NCBI GenBank assembly: GCA_030847615.1 | Contig: JAUMIR010000001.1 | Coordinates: 160,119,001-160,183,000 of the forward strand | Length of the DNA stretch: 64,000 bases | Reading direction: 5' to 3' | From: Gambelia wislizenii | Lineage: Eukaryota > Chordata > Lepidosauria > Squamata > Crotaphytidae | In this document: positions 46,420-58,050 of the stretch, one piece after another | Position numbering within the stretch: position 1 is the stretch's first letter | How the letters are laid out: every line of letters begins with the position of its first letter | Translations under genes and position numbers: made by a program | Notes under the pieces: model-generated | Told to the model about the DNA's origin: nothing | Databases searched by the model: none | What the model saw: only the letters and a program-made list of their open reading frames with translations

Positions 46420-47437
46420 AGATGTCACATACTGATTGGCTCCTAACAACAAAAATGCATTTTTGTTTAAGAGTGCTGTATCTAATAGACTAGTAATATG
46501 AGGGTTAAGATACTGTCTGGAATCCTGAGGATGAGTTATGCAGCCATAATGTCAAATTATGCCTTAAATATAAATTACATGTCCTTTACTGCAGTTCTGC
46601 TGAAAATGGTGGTCTGTGGACTCATGACAGTCCCTGAGCCATCTGCTGCTAATTCTTGGAGGACTTCCAAGAAAGAAAGAAAGAATTGTACTCTATGGGT
46701 ACAAACATGTTACCAATCTCTTTGGGGGTAAATACTCTACCAATACCCCACACTGGATAATTAAGAAGCATTGCTTTAGTGGTCATTATGGAAGGAGGTA
46801 TCCATTACCTCCTTTGCTCAATGGCCCCCTTCCCACAGAACCCACCTCTCTGCTGTCACCCCTCTGCATGGTCATTTAGTGTCTGAGGGAGGGTGGGGGA
46901 GGCCAGAAAATGTCTGCCCATGTTTCTAAAGCTGGACACACAATGAAGAAAGCATTCTCCATGATCTCCCAGGGGTCCTCCAGAGGTCCAGGAGGATGGT
47001 GTTGTCATTGTGTGTCCAGATGTAGGAATGTAGTGGGGTGCTGCCTGACTCTTCTGAACATAAGGCTGCAGAGGAGAGCAGGAGAATGATGGGTTCTGCT
47101 AATGGACAGGGGGAGGGGGAGGAGTATCATCTGCCCAGCTTTTACTGTTAGCTAGATTGAACTGGGATTAAACCTGAATATAATGGACATCCTTCCACTG
47201 TCTGGCAACCAGGAAGACAATATAAACCTGTCTTACATTGGCCAAAGTTAAAATATGATGTTTGTTAACTGAAGGATTCCCAAAGACCAGAACTTGGAAA
47301 AGTTAACATTTTGGGTTAACAGCTTCCAGAGCATTCCAAGCTCTGCTGAAGACTTTCTGATGCCTTACAATCCTGATTTATATTTATGCCTACATTATAC
47401 CTTGTCTCAGTTCCTTAAGCCCTACTGCTTTGACTGA
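46420..47437. repeat. Small foldback around 46931-47021, otherwise no feature
   Basis: CTGGACACACAATGA and TCATTGTGTGTCCAG form an inverted pair about 60 bases apart. Outer flanks near 46840 (ACAGAACCCACC) and 47090 (GATGGGTTCTG) also pair, so a larger decayed foldback element is likely. No termini resolved. Confidence 0.45.
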
Positions 47438-47949
47438 GGACTTTATCAGATCACCCCACATTGATGTTCTTTGCTGGCATAAATTATGGCATTTTTATGC
47501 TGGCAAAAGAACCCCTCCACCACACTTACCTTGAGCAACCTCAGTGAGGCTTCCCCAGTAGTAATGGAGCACAAACAGGGCTCCATTTACTTCCAGGGTT
47601 GAGATCTTGCACATTATTGTGAGAAGACACTAGCGTGGGAAATTTCAAAATTAAAGCAAAAATCCCACACAAAAAGTACAACAAAGCACAAAAACACACT
47701 TTAAAACTCCCAGGTACATGGGGGGGGGTCATAAAAAGAGCATCCCCTACCTGGCTGTCACGATCAAATGCTGGCAATGCCAGCAACAAAGCACCATGGG
47801 GGATCAATGGATGGCTTGGCCCATCAATAAAACAGGACGGATTTTTAACAAGATATGATCCCGAAAGGATGATGTCATCTGGTCTGCACACCCTTTCACA
47901 ATCATTAGGCATCCTTATGACACCATATTTGCCACACCTGATAAAGTCC
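47438..47949. mobile_element. Harbinger-like MITE, GGACTTTATC family (copy 4)
   Basis: Termini GGACTTTATCAGATC and CTGATAAAGTCC bound 512 bp. Target duplication TGA (47435-47437 and 47950-47952). It is the reverse complement of copies 2 and 3 internally (GCTGGCATAAATTATGGC at the left; GGCATCCTTATGACACCAT at the right). A G-run is near 47720. No transposase. Confidence 0.8.
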
Positions 47950-48246
47950 TGATTGTCAGGCAACCTCATGAAGGAGAATATTGGTTAACTCAGGTGCTTT
48001 GATGCCAGCTATGATCTCTTGTTGTTCTTACATAGGATGCACAGGAAAAACTGGAGGCATGTCTCATGTGCTTGGTAGATGGGTGCTTTACTACAGAAAA
48101 AGCCCAAAGCATTTTGGCCTTTTAAATATTTTTATGGTGTTCATCGGGGTGATTTGAAATTTCTGAAGCTGAGGCTCTCATTCCATTTCCTGCAAAATAC
48201 AACAAAATCTAAAATCCACAAAACAGCTAGGGTAGAGATCAACTAA

Positions 48247-48577
48247 GGACTTTTTCGGATGGGGTTTTATAACGCTAGCAGCCTCGTCCCCGTTGCGAGG
48301 CTGCTGCGCTGCAGGGTGTCTCTTTCGGACGACGCTCTCCCCTCCTGATCCTCTGCCGATCTGCCACGGGGACGTTGCAGTGTTATATTTGGCAGTTTTC
48401 TAATCATGATCTACTTTCATGATTAGAAAACTGCCAAATATAACGCTGCAGCGTCCCCGCGGTTATGCAACAGTATCGGCAGGGGAGAGCGTCATCCGAA
48501 AGGGACGCCCTGCAGCGCAGCAGCCTCGCAACGGGGACGAGGCTGCTAGCGTTATAAAACCACATCTGAAAAAGTCC
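48247..48577. mobile_element. 331-bp hairpin MITE (copy 2)
   Basis: Termini GGACTTTTTCGGATGGGG and its near complement CATCTGAAAAAGTCC. Target duplication TAA (48244-48246 and 48578-48580). The arms are CpG-rich and nearly complementary, for example AACGCTAGCAGCCTCGTCCC with GGGACGAGGCTGCTAGCGTT. The loop lies at about 48405-48420. Confidence 0.95.
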
Positions 48578-48580
48578 TAA

Positions 48581-49280
48581 AAAGCACAAAATGTATCATG
48601 CAAACTTTCAAAGCTCCACTGGCTTCTTCATCAGGCAAAATATGCTTTTAAAAATCATACAGAAGAAGAAAATTGACAATTCTAGTCAATATTTTGTATC
48701 AGATGTTGATTCTGTTGTAGTTATGTTGCTCTGGAGGTATCTCAATGCAAGCAGAGGTCATTCCCCCCTTTTGCCATGTGAGGACTGAGACAAAGACTAG
48801 TAAAATATAAATTCCATGAGCAGCAGCAACGTAACTTCTCTTGGGATCCAGTCTGTCTCTGCCCTTTGCAAAGCCACTGGCTTCTTTCTTAAGCAGAGAA
48901 CACTGAATTTCTTGAGAAGTCTGTGTGTATGCCTATATCTGGAAAAACTTTTAGGTGCTTTTCAGTTGCCCCCCTCCCCCCCCAAAAAAGTATCATTGTT
49001 TTGTGGTGTGTGTGTAGGTATTTTGCCGCATGGTCAACATGACTACCCCTGAATATGTTTCCTGAATTTAAAGATACTGAATGTAGCCACAATACAGGAA
49101 TCCTAAACAAGAAGGAGCAAGGGACTGAGACTTAACTCTGAGGTTTCTACATCCCACAAAGGTAAAACTTTTTCATTTGGAGTGTAATTGGCAAGTTTTG
49201 CCCATACAGCACCTAAATGTTTTTCCAGATGTAGCAGTACAAAGGTTTCTTGAGAAATTCAATGTTTTCTACCTAAGAAA
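48581..49280. other. No recognised feature
   Basis: Non-coding; a C-run is at 48970-48983. Confidence 0.4.
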
Positions 49281-49284
49281 GGGG

Positions 49285-49790
49285 CCTGTTATTAACAGTG
49301 GCTTCCTTGGTTGAGTCTAGCCATCTGTAATGTCATCTTCCTCTTTTCCTATTCCTTCAACTTTATAAAGCATTATTGGCTTTCTAATGTGTCATGGTAT
49401 GTCTAAAGTACAATAGCCTCAATTTAGTCATTTTGGCTTCTAGGGAGAGTTCGGGCTTGATTTCCTTGCAGACCTATTTATTTGTCTTTTCGGCATCTCT
49501 ACCAGCATCACATTTCAAGTGAGCTGATTCTCTTCTTGGCAGTTTTCTTCACTGTCCAGCTTTCACAACTAGATAGAAATTAGAAATAATATCACATGGA
49601 TGATCCAGACTTTGTTATTCATGATGTATCTTTGCTCTTGAGAATCTTATCTAGTTCTTTCAAAGTGACCATTTCAAGTCTTAGCCTTCTTCTGATTTCT
49701 AAACTACGTAGTCTCCATTTTGATTAATGACTGAGCCAAGTTACTGTAAATTTTTATTTCAATATCTTTATCCTTGGACTTTTTTACTTG
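49285..49790 (-). pseudogene. RTE/BovB-like LINE fragment, C-terminal ORF
   Basis: Minus-strand translation with shifts and stops gives LGSVINQNGDY, then EIRRRLRLEMVTLKELDKIL, then CESWTVKK. The end has a run matching the L-G-K-x-E-G-x-x-K-R-G-R-P region and then a WLDS-like segment. These blocks, in this order, are the part of RTE/BovB reverse transcriptase proteins after the catalytic core. Heavily degraded; no catalytic motif is included. Confidence 0.65.
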
Positions 49791-51735
49791 ACTTTCCTCA
49801 ACAGGTTCCTTAACTAATCCTACAACCAATTAGGGAAAGCCAATAAGCCAGAAGTTAAAAACAATTTCTTTGTATTTGTACTCCAAAATGACTGACTAAA
49901 GAGTGCATGTTAGAGGCTGATTGATTGCTGCTCAAGAAGGTAAGGCAGGAGGAATGAAATGGAATTAATTCTAATGAGTGCATTTCCTGTTCCTCACACA
50001 AAGCGCATTTCATTTAGATCCTTTTGGTATAATTGGATGTGTTCCCTCAAGGTGATCTAATGGAAAATTGTCTCTTTGATTATTTTTCTTTCCAATGCTT
50101 CAAATTTGAAAAGAATTTAAGTCATTCATAAACACATAGAGGTGGAAGATTAAGGAAAATCAGTGTTAAATGATGTTCATTTCCTATTGTTTCCAGACTG
50201 AAGTTCAAAACATTAAAATGCAACAGTTTTATTGAACTGATGTTTGTTAGCAAGTGAGGACAATCAATAGCTATCTGGCTTGTGTTATTTTATCTGAGGA
50301 GCTTTCAGAAGTAACAAGAGGCCTAGCATGACCTCCAAAAATACTATGAACCATGTCAACCTATCTATGAATGAGCCACAGAAGTTTTACAAGAGAAATG
50401 TGGGGCAGGGGAAAATCAGCAAGAAAAGCAATGTGAAGATAAAAGTTTCTTTTTAAAAAAATGTACAATGCTTCCTTTGATTTTGATGGGGTGTTTAAGA
50501 TATTGAGCTTGGGGCCATGTAGAATTTCTTGCTCAGATAGATCGGTAGCAAATGCCATGCCAAGGAGATGCTTTTCTTGATGCTATGGTGTAGCCATGGG
50601 GAACCACACACCCTCTCTCTTCCTCCTCCTCCTCTTTTTCTGTTTGTATTTCCTTCCTTTACAAAATCCAGAGAAATGATACAAAATACCATAATGCTAA
50701 AAAAAAAAAAACAACCCTGAAGAAACCTGAATGGGGAGCCAAAAAGCTCAATCCTTTACCAAATTTATCTGCAAAATATACAGTCAAATACACTAATAAC
50801 ACAGCTTCACTAAAATGCAAATATATTTAGACTTGTTATTCTTTTATGCACGGACATTAGTCACTTTTATTTGAAGCACACCAACTCAAATTCAGCCTCA
50901 CACCAAGCCAGTCTACACAAAATGAAAGACTGAGAGAAACTTACTGCACTCCAAAGTAAAGTGGCAGGGGAACAGGAAGGTTCCATCTTCCGTGCTGCTT
51001 TACTGCACGACGTCATCATTCTTCTGGTGTTCTTTTGTTCTGGTCCCATGGGGGATCAAGGTAAAACCGCATCCTTTTGCTAATTTTTTTTGGGGGGGGG
51101 GGTAGCAAAAAGATGTGGTTTTACCTCAGTCCCCCACAGGACTGGAACAAAAGAACAACAACAGAACCTTCCTTTTGCACTGCTGCTTTACTTCATTGTG
51201 CATTCAGCCCCTAAAAGTGAGATGATAATGAAATGTAATAGTAAAAGGACATTTGAAACCAACTTTGAGAAGGGGAGGAAATTAAACTGATTGAATGTGT
51301 TTGTTTGTTTTTATTTTTACTATTGTTTGTTTGTTAGTAGATGTTAGTTTGCATATATTTGTATGTTTTTGTAGTTGATTTTTAGTGTTATTTTATACTA
51401 TGATGTTTTTGTATTAATAAATATATTTTTAAAGCTAAAAAAGAGAGAGATTGTATCTAATAAGATCCATGTGTCCTACTTTACAGAGGGCATTGCTCTG
51501 TTGGAAGGGTTGTCAGAAGATGGTCTCTGAAGATACCCTTTGCTTGGAAAGCTATGCACCCTTAGACTGGTTAAAACAAAGAAGGGGTAGGAAGGACCTT
51601 GAGTTAGTATCATAAATAGTTGGCATATCCACTATATACTGACCAAGTACACAAGTCACTGAGTCACAGTACCCTACCCCTCCCATTCACTATGGTGGCA
51701 TATATTTTATTTCTACTCCGATTATATTGGCTGGA
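49791..51735. other. No gene recognised; local inverted duplication
   Basis: Around 50960-51170, AAAGTAAAGTGGCAG..., GGAAGGTTC and CTTTTGTTCTGGTCCCATGG recur in complement as CCACAGGACTGGAACAAAAG, GAACCTTCC and a trailing CTTTACTTC, making a foldback about 230 bp long with a G-run (51093-51103) in its loop. The remainder is unassigned. A (GTTT)n tract is at 51297-51335. Confidence 0.45.
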
Positions 51736-51740
51736 ATTCA

Positions 51741-52062
51741 CTAAGGTAGTTGCAAATGCATAAGCTAAAGCTATGCATTTGTGACTGGTTCATATTCATG
51801 ATCTCTACATATGCCCAGGTTTAGGGAATATGTAAGGACCATGAAAATCCCCCAATCCCCACTTACCAGGCAGCAGCTGTGTGATCAACAGAAGTCTGTT
51901 CTCCTGTTGATTGGGAAGCAGCTGACTGATGTTCCCACACACCCCTTGCATGAGCAATCTGTGGTGCAAGCAGGGATTGTGACAGAGACCCCATGTTTAC
52001 CTTTTGCAATGGAGATCGCTCAAGAGAGGAACTGGAACCATCTGTCAGCTGCTTCTCAATTG
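51741..52062. mobile_element. CACTAAGGYAGTTGC foldback element, left part
   Basis: The left terminus CACTAAGGTAGTTGCAAATG matches the complement of the right end of the element at 57405-57866. The left arm GATTGGGAAGCAGCTGACTG pairs with CAGCTGCTTCTCAATTGA near 52050. The right arm then stops and a different element continues. Confidence 0.55.
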
Positions 52063-52238
52063 ACTTCCGTGAGTGAAAAACAGCGTGGCCGCCTCCAATG
52101 CTGGCTGCAAGAGTCACGGACGATGCTGAGAGAGAAATGGCATCGTCCAACATGGACCCTTGCCGTGCAGCAGCCTCGTTACTGCTCCGGAGGCTGCTTG
52201 CGTGGCAAGAGGTTGATTTTAGCCATCTGAAAATCTCC
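52063..52238. mobile_element. Half of a 331-bp-type hairpin MITE
   Basis: Only one arm is present, from the loop motif GACTTCCGTGA to the terminus CCATCTGAAAATCTCC at 52238. The arm contains CCCTTGCCGTGCAGCAGCCTC, like the right arm at 60700. It is joined near the hairpin loop to the foldback element at 51741. Confidence 0.7.
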
Positions 52239-52239
52239 C

Positions 52240-52345
52240 TAGTCTTCTGATTAATAACTGAGCCAAGATAAGGAAAATCTTGAACTATTTCAATGTCTTC
52301 ATTGTCAACTTTAAAACTGGCCATGGCCCACTGTTATATAGCTAG
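52240..52345 (-). pseudogene. RTE/BovB-like LINE fragment
   Basis: The minus strand encodes FKVDNEDIEIVQDFPYLGSV and INQKT, matching the segment just after the reverse transcriptase core and overlapping the LGSVINQ block of the 49285 copy. It is cut at 52240 by the hairpin element. Confidence 0.65.
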
Positions 52346-53390
52346 TCTAGAACTGATCAACTGTAGCAGACACAAAGTTTGTCATTATTGGATAGAAGGA
52401 GCCATAGTCAGATCTGAGGAGCTTAAACTGTTGCTGATGTTCATACAGCTCTCCTACCTGAATTGTGACAGTCTTTCTCCTGTAAGCTTCCAACCACAAT
52501 GATTCTCCCATTGAAAGGAATGGATGTAGTATAACAACAATGTACAAAGGATTGTGCCTTGCGCCTTCATTCATTCTGAGAATGTTGTGGAAGATGCAAA
52601 ACCCACTGAACAGTGAACTTTTGTCTATAGAACATTGAAATGCCACAACATCCCCTTCCCTTGTCCTGTGCAACAGTGGGCATCCATCTGACAAGGATGG
52701 CAAGAAGGGGGTTAAATAATGGAAAGAGAATTGACAGAGAGAAAAATGTTGGCAATATTTATTTTTCATCTATTTACAGACAATACGTATAATTTCAGGA
52801 ATTAATCACTGGAGCCTTTCCAACAAAGTGAATCCTCTCATAGTTAACCAAGGCTGGATTAAATTTATTTTTATTACCCTCCTGGTGAATAAGAAAAATA
52901 TATCCTAAAGTCTTCTTGTATTTGCCTATCTTTGTTCTTCATCTGGGACTTTGGACTAAAGTCTTATTTAAGGCCATTGCATGGAACTCTATTATTTCAT
53001 TAATGTGTGTGGAACAACTAACCAGTATGTTGAATATTCTGTTGCATAGGAAGTTGACCTAATTATGACCTACACTGTAGTTCCATTTATTTGGCATTTC
53101 CCAGTAACAAAATTCAATTTACTGGGAATTTGTCCATATATTCGGCATTAACTCAGCATTGGTGTGGTCCCAGTCTATTCATCTGGCTCTCAAAATTAAT
53201 TTTGGGAGTGGATTAGAAAGCCAGAGTAGAATTAAGAAAGAAAACCAGGGCTAGGGAGCTCTTTACATTCCTAACAATCTAGAACTTGTCTCTCATTGGG
53301 TTAAGTGCAAGTTTTTGGAGAGTTAAGACAGAAATAGAAGTGATGGTCATTTATGTTGTTAGTCTTGCTTGCTTGTTTGTTTTTTAAATA
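52346..53390. other. No recognised feature
   Basis: Non-coding; no repeat termini recognised. Confidence 0.4.
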
Positions 53391-53394
53391 AACC

Positions 53395-54520
53395 ACCACC
53401 ACCACCATCATAATTTATACAGTGCCATCAATGTACATGGTGCTTTATAATATAACAACAACAAAAAAGTTGGTCCTTCCAAAGTTGTACAATCTAAAAG
53501 ATATGTGTATGCGTATACAAAGGGAATGAATGAATAATAAAATATAATATAAACCTATACAATATAATTGCAAAACACATTATACAGACAAAATGCAACC
53601 ACCGTCACCCCCAAAAGCTAATACTGAATCCTAGAAGGTATGGGTAGTTATTTAACAGTGGAATATGCTGCCTCAGAGTGTGGTGGCATCTCCTTCTTTG
53701 GGGGGGGGTTAAGCAGAGGCTGGATGACCATCTGTCAGGAGTGCTTTGGTTGTGTGTTCATGCAGGGCAGGGGGTTGGACTGGATGGTCCTTGTAGTCTC
53801 TTCCAGCTCTATGATTCTATCATTCTATGGGTAACCAATGAAGAGATATCAAAACTGGGGTAATATGATCAAAACAATAAGCTAAAATGATAATCCTAGC
53901 AGCAGAATGTTGAATGGAAACCAGAGGATTTAGGTGAGACAATGGGAGACCAGTCAAAAGAAGTTTATAATAATCAAGGCAGGAAATGACTAATGCATGA
54001 ACTAAGGTTTCAGCAGAGAAAGCAGAATGAAAAGGTATGATATCGGCAATGTTATAAAGAAAAAAAATGACATGACTTTGCTACAACCTCAATGTGAAGA
54101 ACAAAAGACAAAAAGAGTTAAAAAATAAAGGCAAGACTCCATGTTTCCTTCACATTATAAATGGTAACATTATCAACAGTGATGGAGAATGTATGTTATA
54201 AAGCAGGTTTGGAGGAAAAATAAGTAGTCTCTTTCCCACATTACATTTTAGGCAATGATGAAGCATCCATGCTGAAATATCTGAAATACATGCTGTAATA
54301 CAATGTTCAATGTCAGAAGAAAGTTTTGGAGTGGAGAAGTACAGCTGTGTGTCATCAGCTAAAGGATGATACTGAAAACCATATGAATGGATAAGAACTG
54401 TTAAGATAGTAGATAAAGATAAAACAATCAAGGGACCAGAACAGAGCTCTGTGGAACCTCCACTGAAAGGGAAAAAGAAGAAGATACATGCCCTGAGATG
54501 AAAACCATTAAAATAAAATG
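53395..54520 (-). pseudogene. L2-like LINE with reverse transcriptase remnant, split by CR1
   Basis: On the minus strand the frame 54431-54150 contains HSYGFQYHPLADDTQLYFS, the motif C region (normally YADDTQLY) of CR1/L2-group reverse transcriptases. Just upstream, around 54425-54475, is a shifted motif B remnant (SGPL). Downstream is the 3' UTR, ending at about 53395 with ACAGTGCCATCAATGTACAT and GTGCTTTATAATA on the plus strand. The catalytic Tyr is replaced by Leu, and frameshifts are present. A CR1 fragment sits in the 3' UTR. Confidence 0.75.
53645..53830 (+). mobile_element. CR1 LINE, short 3' fragment
   Basis: ACAGTGGAATATGCTGCCTC, GCAGAGGCTGGATGACCATC, GGTTGGACTGGATGGTCC and the terminal CTATGATTCTATCATTCTATG define a 5'-truncated CR1 end. 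It is inserted in opposite orientation into the L2-like element; a G-run is at 53701-53709. Confidence 0.85.
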
Positions 54521-54866
54521 TAAAATAACCCTGTGCCAGATATGTACTGTGGTGTATGTATGAAAGAGGGGCTTTGAACTCTTTCAGTACTTTATGAAGC
54601 TACGACAATCACAGGAATCCACATTAGTACATACATATGTACTTATGATTCCTATGGCCATTGTTTCATGCAACTGCTTAAAGATCACCAAGGTGATCCT
54701 AATTCTGTCAAATGCAGAAAATTCAGCACATTACTGCTTGTGTGAAACCTATGCCAATACTAGGCATGTCAGCTGTGATCCTGCATCTGCCAGGCATAGT
54801 TCTGTTCTGTTCCATTATCTCTGCATGGGCCATCTGACACCCACTAGAGGAATATTTGGTATCTAT
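54521..54866. other. No recognised feature
   Basis: Non-coding. Confidence 0.35.
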
Positions 54867-55172
54867 GGAGATTATCAGATGCAGGAAAATGTGCCAAAAA
54901 AAATCATGTTCCCAACTGTGTCACAAGATCGCAACAAGAACAGAAAGGGTGACCTTATCAGATGCCTGCATCCTTCCGCTGTTCCAGGGACATAGCACTG
55001 CCACAGACGAGGCTTCCCTTTCTTATTGATGGGGACAAACTGCTAACAAAAAGGGACACCTTACTCATGGCCACGCTACACCCCTGCAACGCTGGAGGAC
55101 ATCTGATAATCTCACCCCTTCCTGTTCACATCGCAATGTTTGGACATGATTTTTACCACATCTGATAATCTC
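54867..55172. mobile_element. Hairpin MITE, GGAGATTATC termini, with a nested inverted pair
   Basis: Outer ends GGAGATTATCAGATGCAGG and CACATCTGATAATCTC, with AATCATGTTC and the complement ACATGATTTT next inward. Flanks TAT (54864-54866) and TTA (55173-55175). A second pair of like termini (GGTGACCTTATCAGATGCC at about 54949 and GGACATCTGATAATCTCACC at about 55099) suggests a sister element inserted inside. Confidence 0.7.
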
Positions 55173-55457
55173 TTACTTCAAGCAGAGTGTAGTGTAGCCA
55201 GTACAGTATAAGCTTGTGGTAGGAAACAGGAGAAAATAATCAGGATGCTCTTGTAAGAAAAAAAAAATAAAAGGAGAAAAGTTATACTTACTGTTTCACA
55301 AAATTCATCTTGGGATAGAAAAGGAGATAGACAAAAGACAATAACCGACATTTCAGTAGAAGAGTTCCTAAGGCTGGCTCTCACATGTTGAATGTAAGCC
55401 ACCCTGAGGCAGGAGCCTCATTGTAGCTCCCTTCCCAGAGAAAGGGAGACAAACTAA

Positions 55458-56430
55458 GGGGCCGGTTCCACGACAGGAAAAAGTTCGCAAGATTCCAGAT
55501 TATCGTTCTTTCACATCAGGAGCGCATAAATCACATGACTCCTTGCATTTTCGGAAGATGAAGCCAGCACCAGCCACTTTCTGTTTCCCTTAGTTTACAC
55601 AGGCAAAGCTGGGGGCGGGGGAATCGCCTCCAGAAGATTAAAGCCAGGCAGGAGGCGGGGAAGGAGCAAGGAGGGGGTTATGGAGACCATAAATAATGAG
55701 AGGAAAGAAAAAGGACAAACAAGCAAGCAATCGAAAGAGCGATCTGTCAAAGTCCCCCCGTCTTCCCCAGCCCCAAAAGGCTTCTATAAAGAAAGAAGTC
55801 AATGAAAGCACGAACAGGCAAAAGCATGGTGGAGCGATCTCCCTCCCTTCCCTTCATGCATGCACACACACCACAGAACTAGGGCTCCTAATTGTTTTCC
55901 CTCCCTCTGAAGCCTTGAATAAAGGAAGTGAATGGAAGGACAAACAAACAAAAGAACAAACATGCGATCAGCTGTTTCCCAGCACACACGAATGCGCACA
56001 CACACACACACTAACACCAGCGAAGCAGCGAAGCATTTTCCCACCCACTTCCCAAAGACAGACAGGAAGGGCTCAATTTTCCAAAGTGGGTTGCAAGCAG
56101 AAGGAGGCTGAATTTCTTCTCTTCAACCCCTCAGTCTATTCGGATAAAGCAGAATGGTCACTCCAACCAATCAGGATTCAGCTCTGCTCACAGTAATTCG
56201 AAAAGGCAGATGCCAGTTTACACGATCATTAGTTCCCACGATAAATTATGCGCATTTTCGTGAACTTAATCAAAAAGTGCGGAAAACTAGCGAAAGCTGA
56301 TACTGCTTAACTTATGGGTTTTTTTGCACCCCCTCCTTCTGAAAAGGGCACTGTTGCTTCAAAATGCATGGGAACTATCAGGCTTCTTGTCGCATTCTTT
56401 GTGGATTTATTTTGCCGTGTAAACAACCCC
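55458..56430. mobile_element. Harbinger-like DNA element of 973 bp, GGGG...CCCC ends
   Basis: Left terminus GGGGCCGGTTCCACGAC and right terminus GCCGTGTAAACAACCCC are inverted repeats. Target duplication TAA (55455-55457 and 56431-56433). The interior is GC-richer than its surroundings and holds a 166-codon plus-strand frame (55696-56196) rich in Lys, Ser and His with no recognisable domain. A (CA)n run is at 55996-56010. No DDE transposase motif is seen, so it is likely non-autonomous; the frame could be chance. Confidence 0.75.
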
Positions 56431-56433
56431 TAA

Positions 56434-57400
56434 GTTTTGGAAGAATGGGGAAGTGACGTCTGCAGGCAGGAAGGAAGCAAAAAGGCTTGAGTACATAAAT
56501 CAAAGAAAGAAACAGAGACTGCTATCTGAAAGTGTTGTGGGCAGAACATCACTGCAGATAAAGGTACTGGTATCTTCATCTTCATTGACCATAAAAGATA
56601 TGTCAGCAATGGGATTCTAGTCTTTGTAATTAGGCTTTAAGTCTGCAGTATCATTGAACCCAAATGTGGCTGCTTCCACTAAATAATTCTACTCCACTCC
56701 ATTTCCTAGAACACTCCTAGACAATCATTTCAGGAGAAGTTTGCAATTATTGGCCTTTTTTGTTTTGTTTTTTAATTGTTGTAATCTCTAGCATGGTTTT
56801 GAACTTATAACCAGATGACATATGGTACTTGGAATTGGAACCATCCTGATTTTTTCCCTCAGTGGAAAGAACAAAGAGTTTGCATTCTGCTGATGCTCTC
56901 CTCATGTAAGGACATGAATGGGCCATGGAAGAGATTGTTAACATCCCATTTGTAAGCCTTGCAAGTTAAAGTGTTCGGTACATATGGATTCTTTATCCCT
57001 CTGCCATTAAACTCTTTGGAAATACTCCATTGGTTTCAATTCATGCTGCTTTACAGAATTGGTAGATGAAGGCAGCGAGAGACTCTGTAGAATAAAGGTA
57101 GTGCTGGAACTGGGAGAAAGAGTGATTGAAAGCAGCTGCAGTGAAAGTGAATTACTTGCATCTGTGTTTATGTTGTCTTGAACTCTCAGAAATGAAAGCA
57201 TATGTCTTGTTCTTTTTGTACATTGCCAGTTTGCTTTGCCCTCACTTGACCTAGTGGCTTTCATTGTTTTGAACAGTTTCCATTGGGGACAATTTTAATA
57301 ATCCTGATGAGCAATATCAATGACCTCATCGGGTTAGTGAAGAAGTTACCTATAGTCCCAAATCCAAGTTAGGAGGTATTTGGTTTACTAAAGGATATTG
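56434..57400. other. No recognised feature
   Basis: Non-coding. Confidence 0.4.
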
Positions 57401-57404
57401 GCTA

Positions 57405-57866
57405 AAATTCACTAATGAATGCATTACCTTGAGTGACATCTCAGATTTGGATGCGTACCCTAGAGCTACACATTTGTGACTGGTTTTTATTCCTGATCCC
57501 TACACATTCCTAGTTTAGGGGATATGTAAAAACCTTAAAAGTCCCCCAGTCTCCACTTATTGGGCACTATGATCAATGGGAGTTTGTTCTCCTGTCAGTC
57601 AGGAAGCAGAAGACTGATGTTCCCAAATCTCCCTTGTGGGAGTGATCTCCAATGGGAAGGTGGATTGTAATAGAGACCCTGCGTCTGCCTGTCACAATGG
57701 AGATGACTCATGGGAGGGGGGGGCACATCAGTCATTTGACAGGGGAATAGACCCCTGTCAATCACATTGGCTGCTGCCTAATAAGTGAGGATGGGGAGGA
57801 AGTCTAGCCAGGAGTCACTATGTAGCTATGGAACTAAGGTGCTTATGTATTAGCAACTGCCTTAGT
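57405..57866. mobile_element. CACTAAGGYAGTTGC foldback element, near-complete
   Basis: The right terminus GCAACTGCCTTAGTG and the degraded left CACTAATGAATGCATT correspond to the clean left end at 51741. Internal arms: TCAGTCAGGAAGCAGAAGACT against AGTCATTTGACAGGGG, with CCCCTGTCAATCAC near the right. No coding capacity. Confidence 0.5.
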
Positions 57867-57867
57867 G

Positions 57868-58050
57868 TGTTATGGCTGTGATTTTTCTATGGAATCTTCA
57901 GCTTTGCAGTTTAATGAAGGGCCTTTAGAATTCTCTGCAAGAGAGTTCTAGTGCTTTTGACCAAACTACAAACTCCAGGACTTCAGAGCATGTTGCCATG
58001 GCAGTTAAAGTGAAATCATAGTGCTATAATTTTGTAGTGTGAAAAGGCCC
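57868..58050. mobile_element. Decayed hairpin MITE of the 224-bp family
   Basis: Right terminus TTTTGTAGTGTGAAAAGGCCC and arms TGGAATCTTCAGCTTTGCAG / CAAACTCCAGGACTTC. The left end is degraded or replaced at the junction with the preceding element. Confidence 0.55.

Noticed and set aside
51811..52324. Overlapping frames of 139 and 153 codons
   Set aside because: They run across a junction of two foldback elements. Only the last 30 residues of the minus frame are real, as an RTE fragment.
55696..56196. 166-codon frame as a transposase gene
   Set aside because: No DDE/DDD spacing, Myb-like or other transposase motif is visible, so the element is described as non-autonomous.
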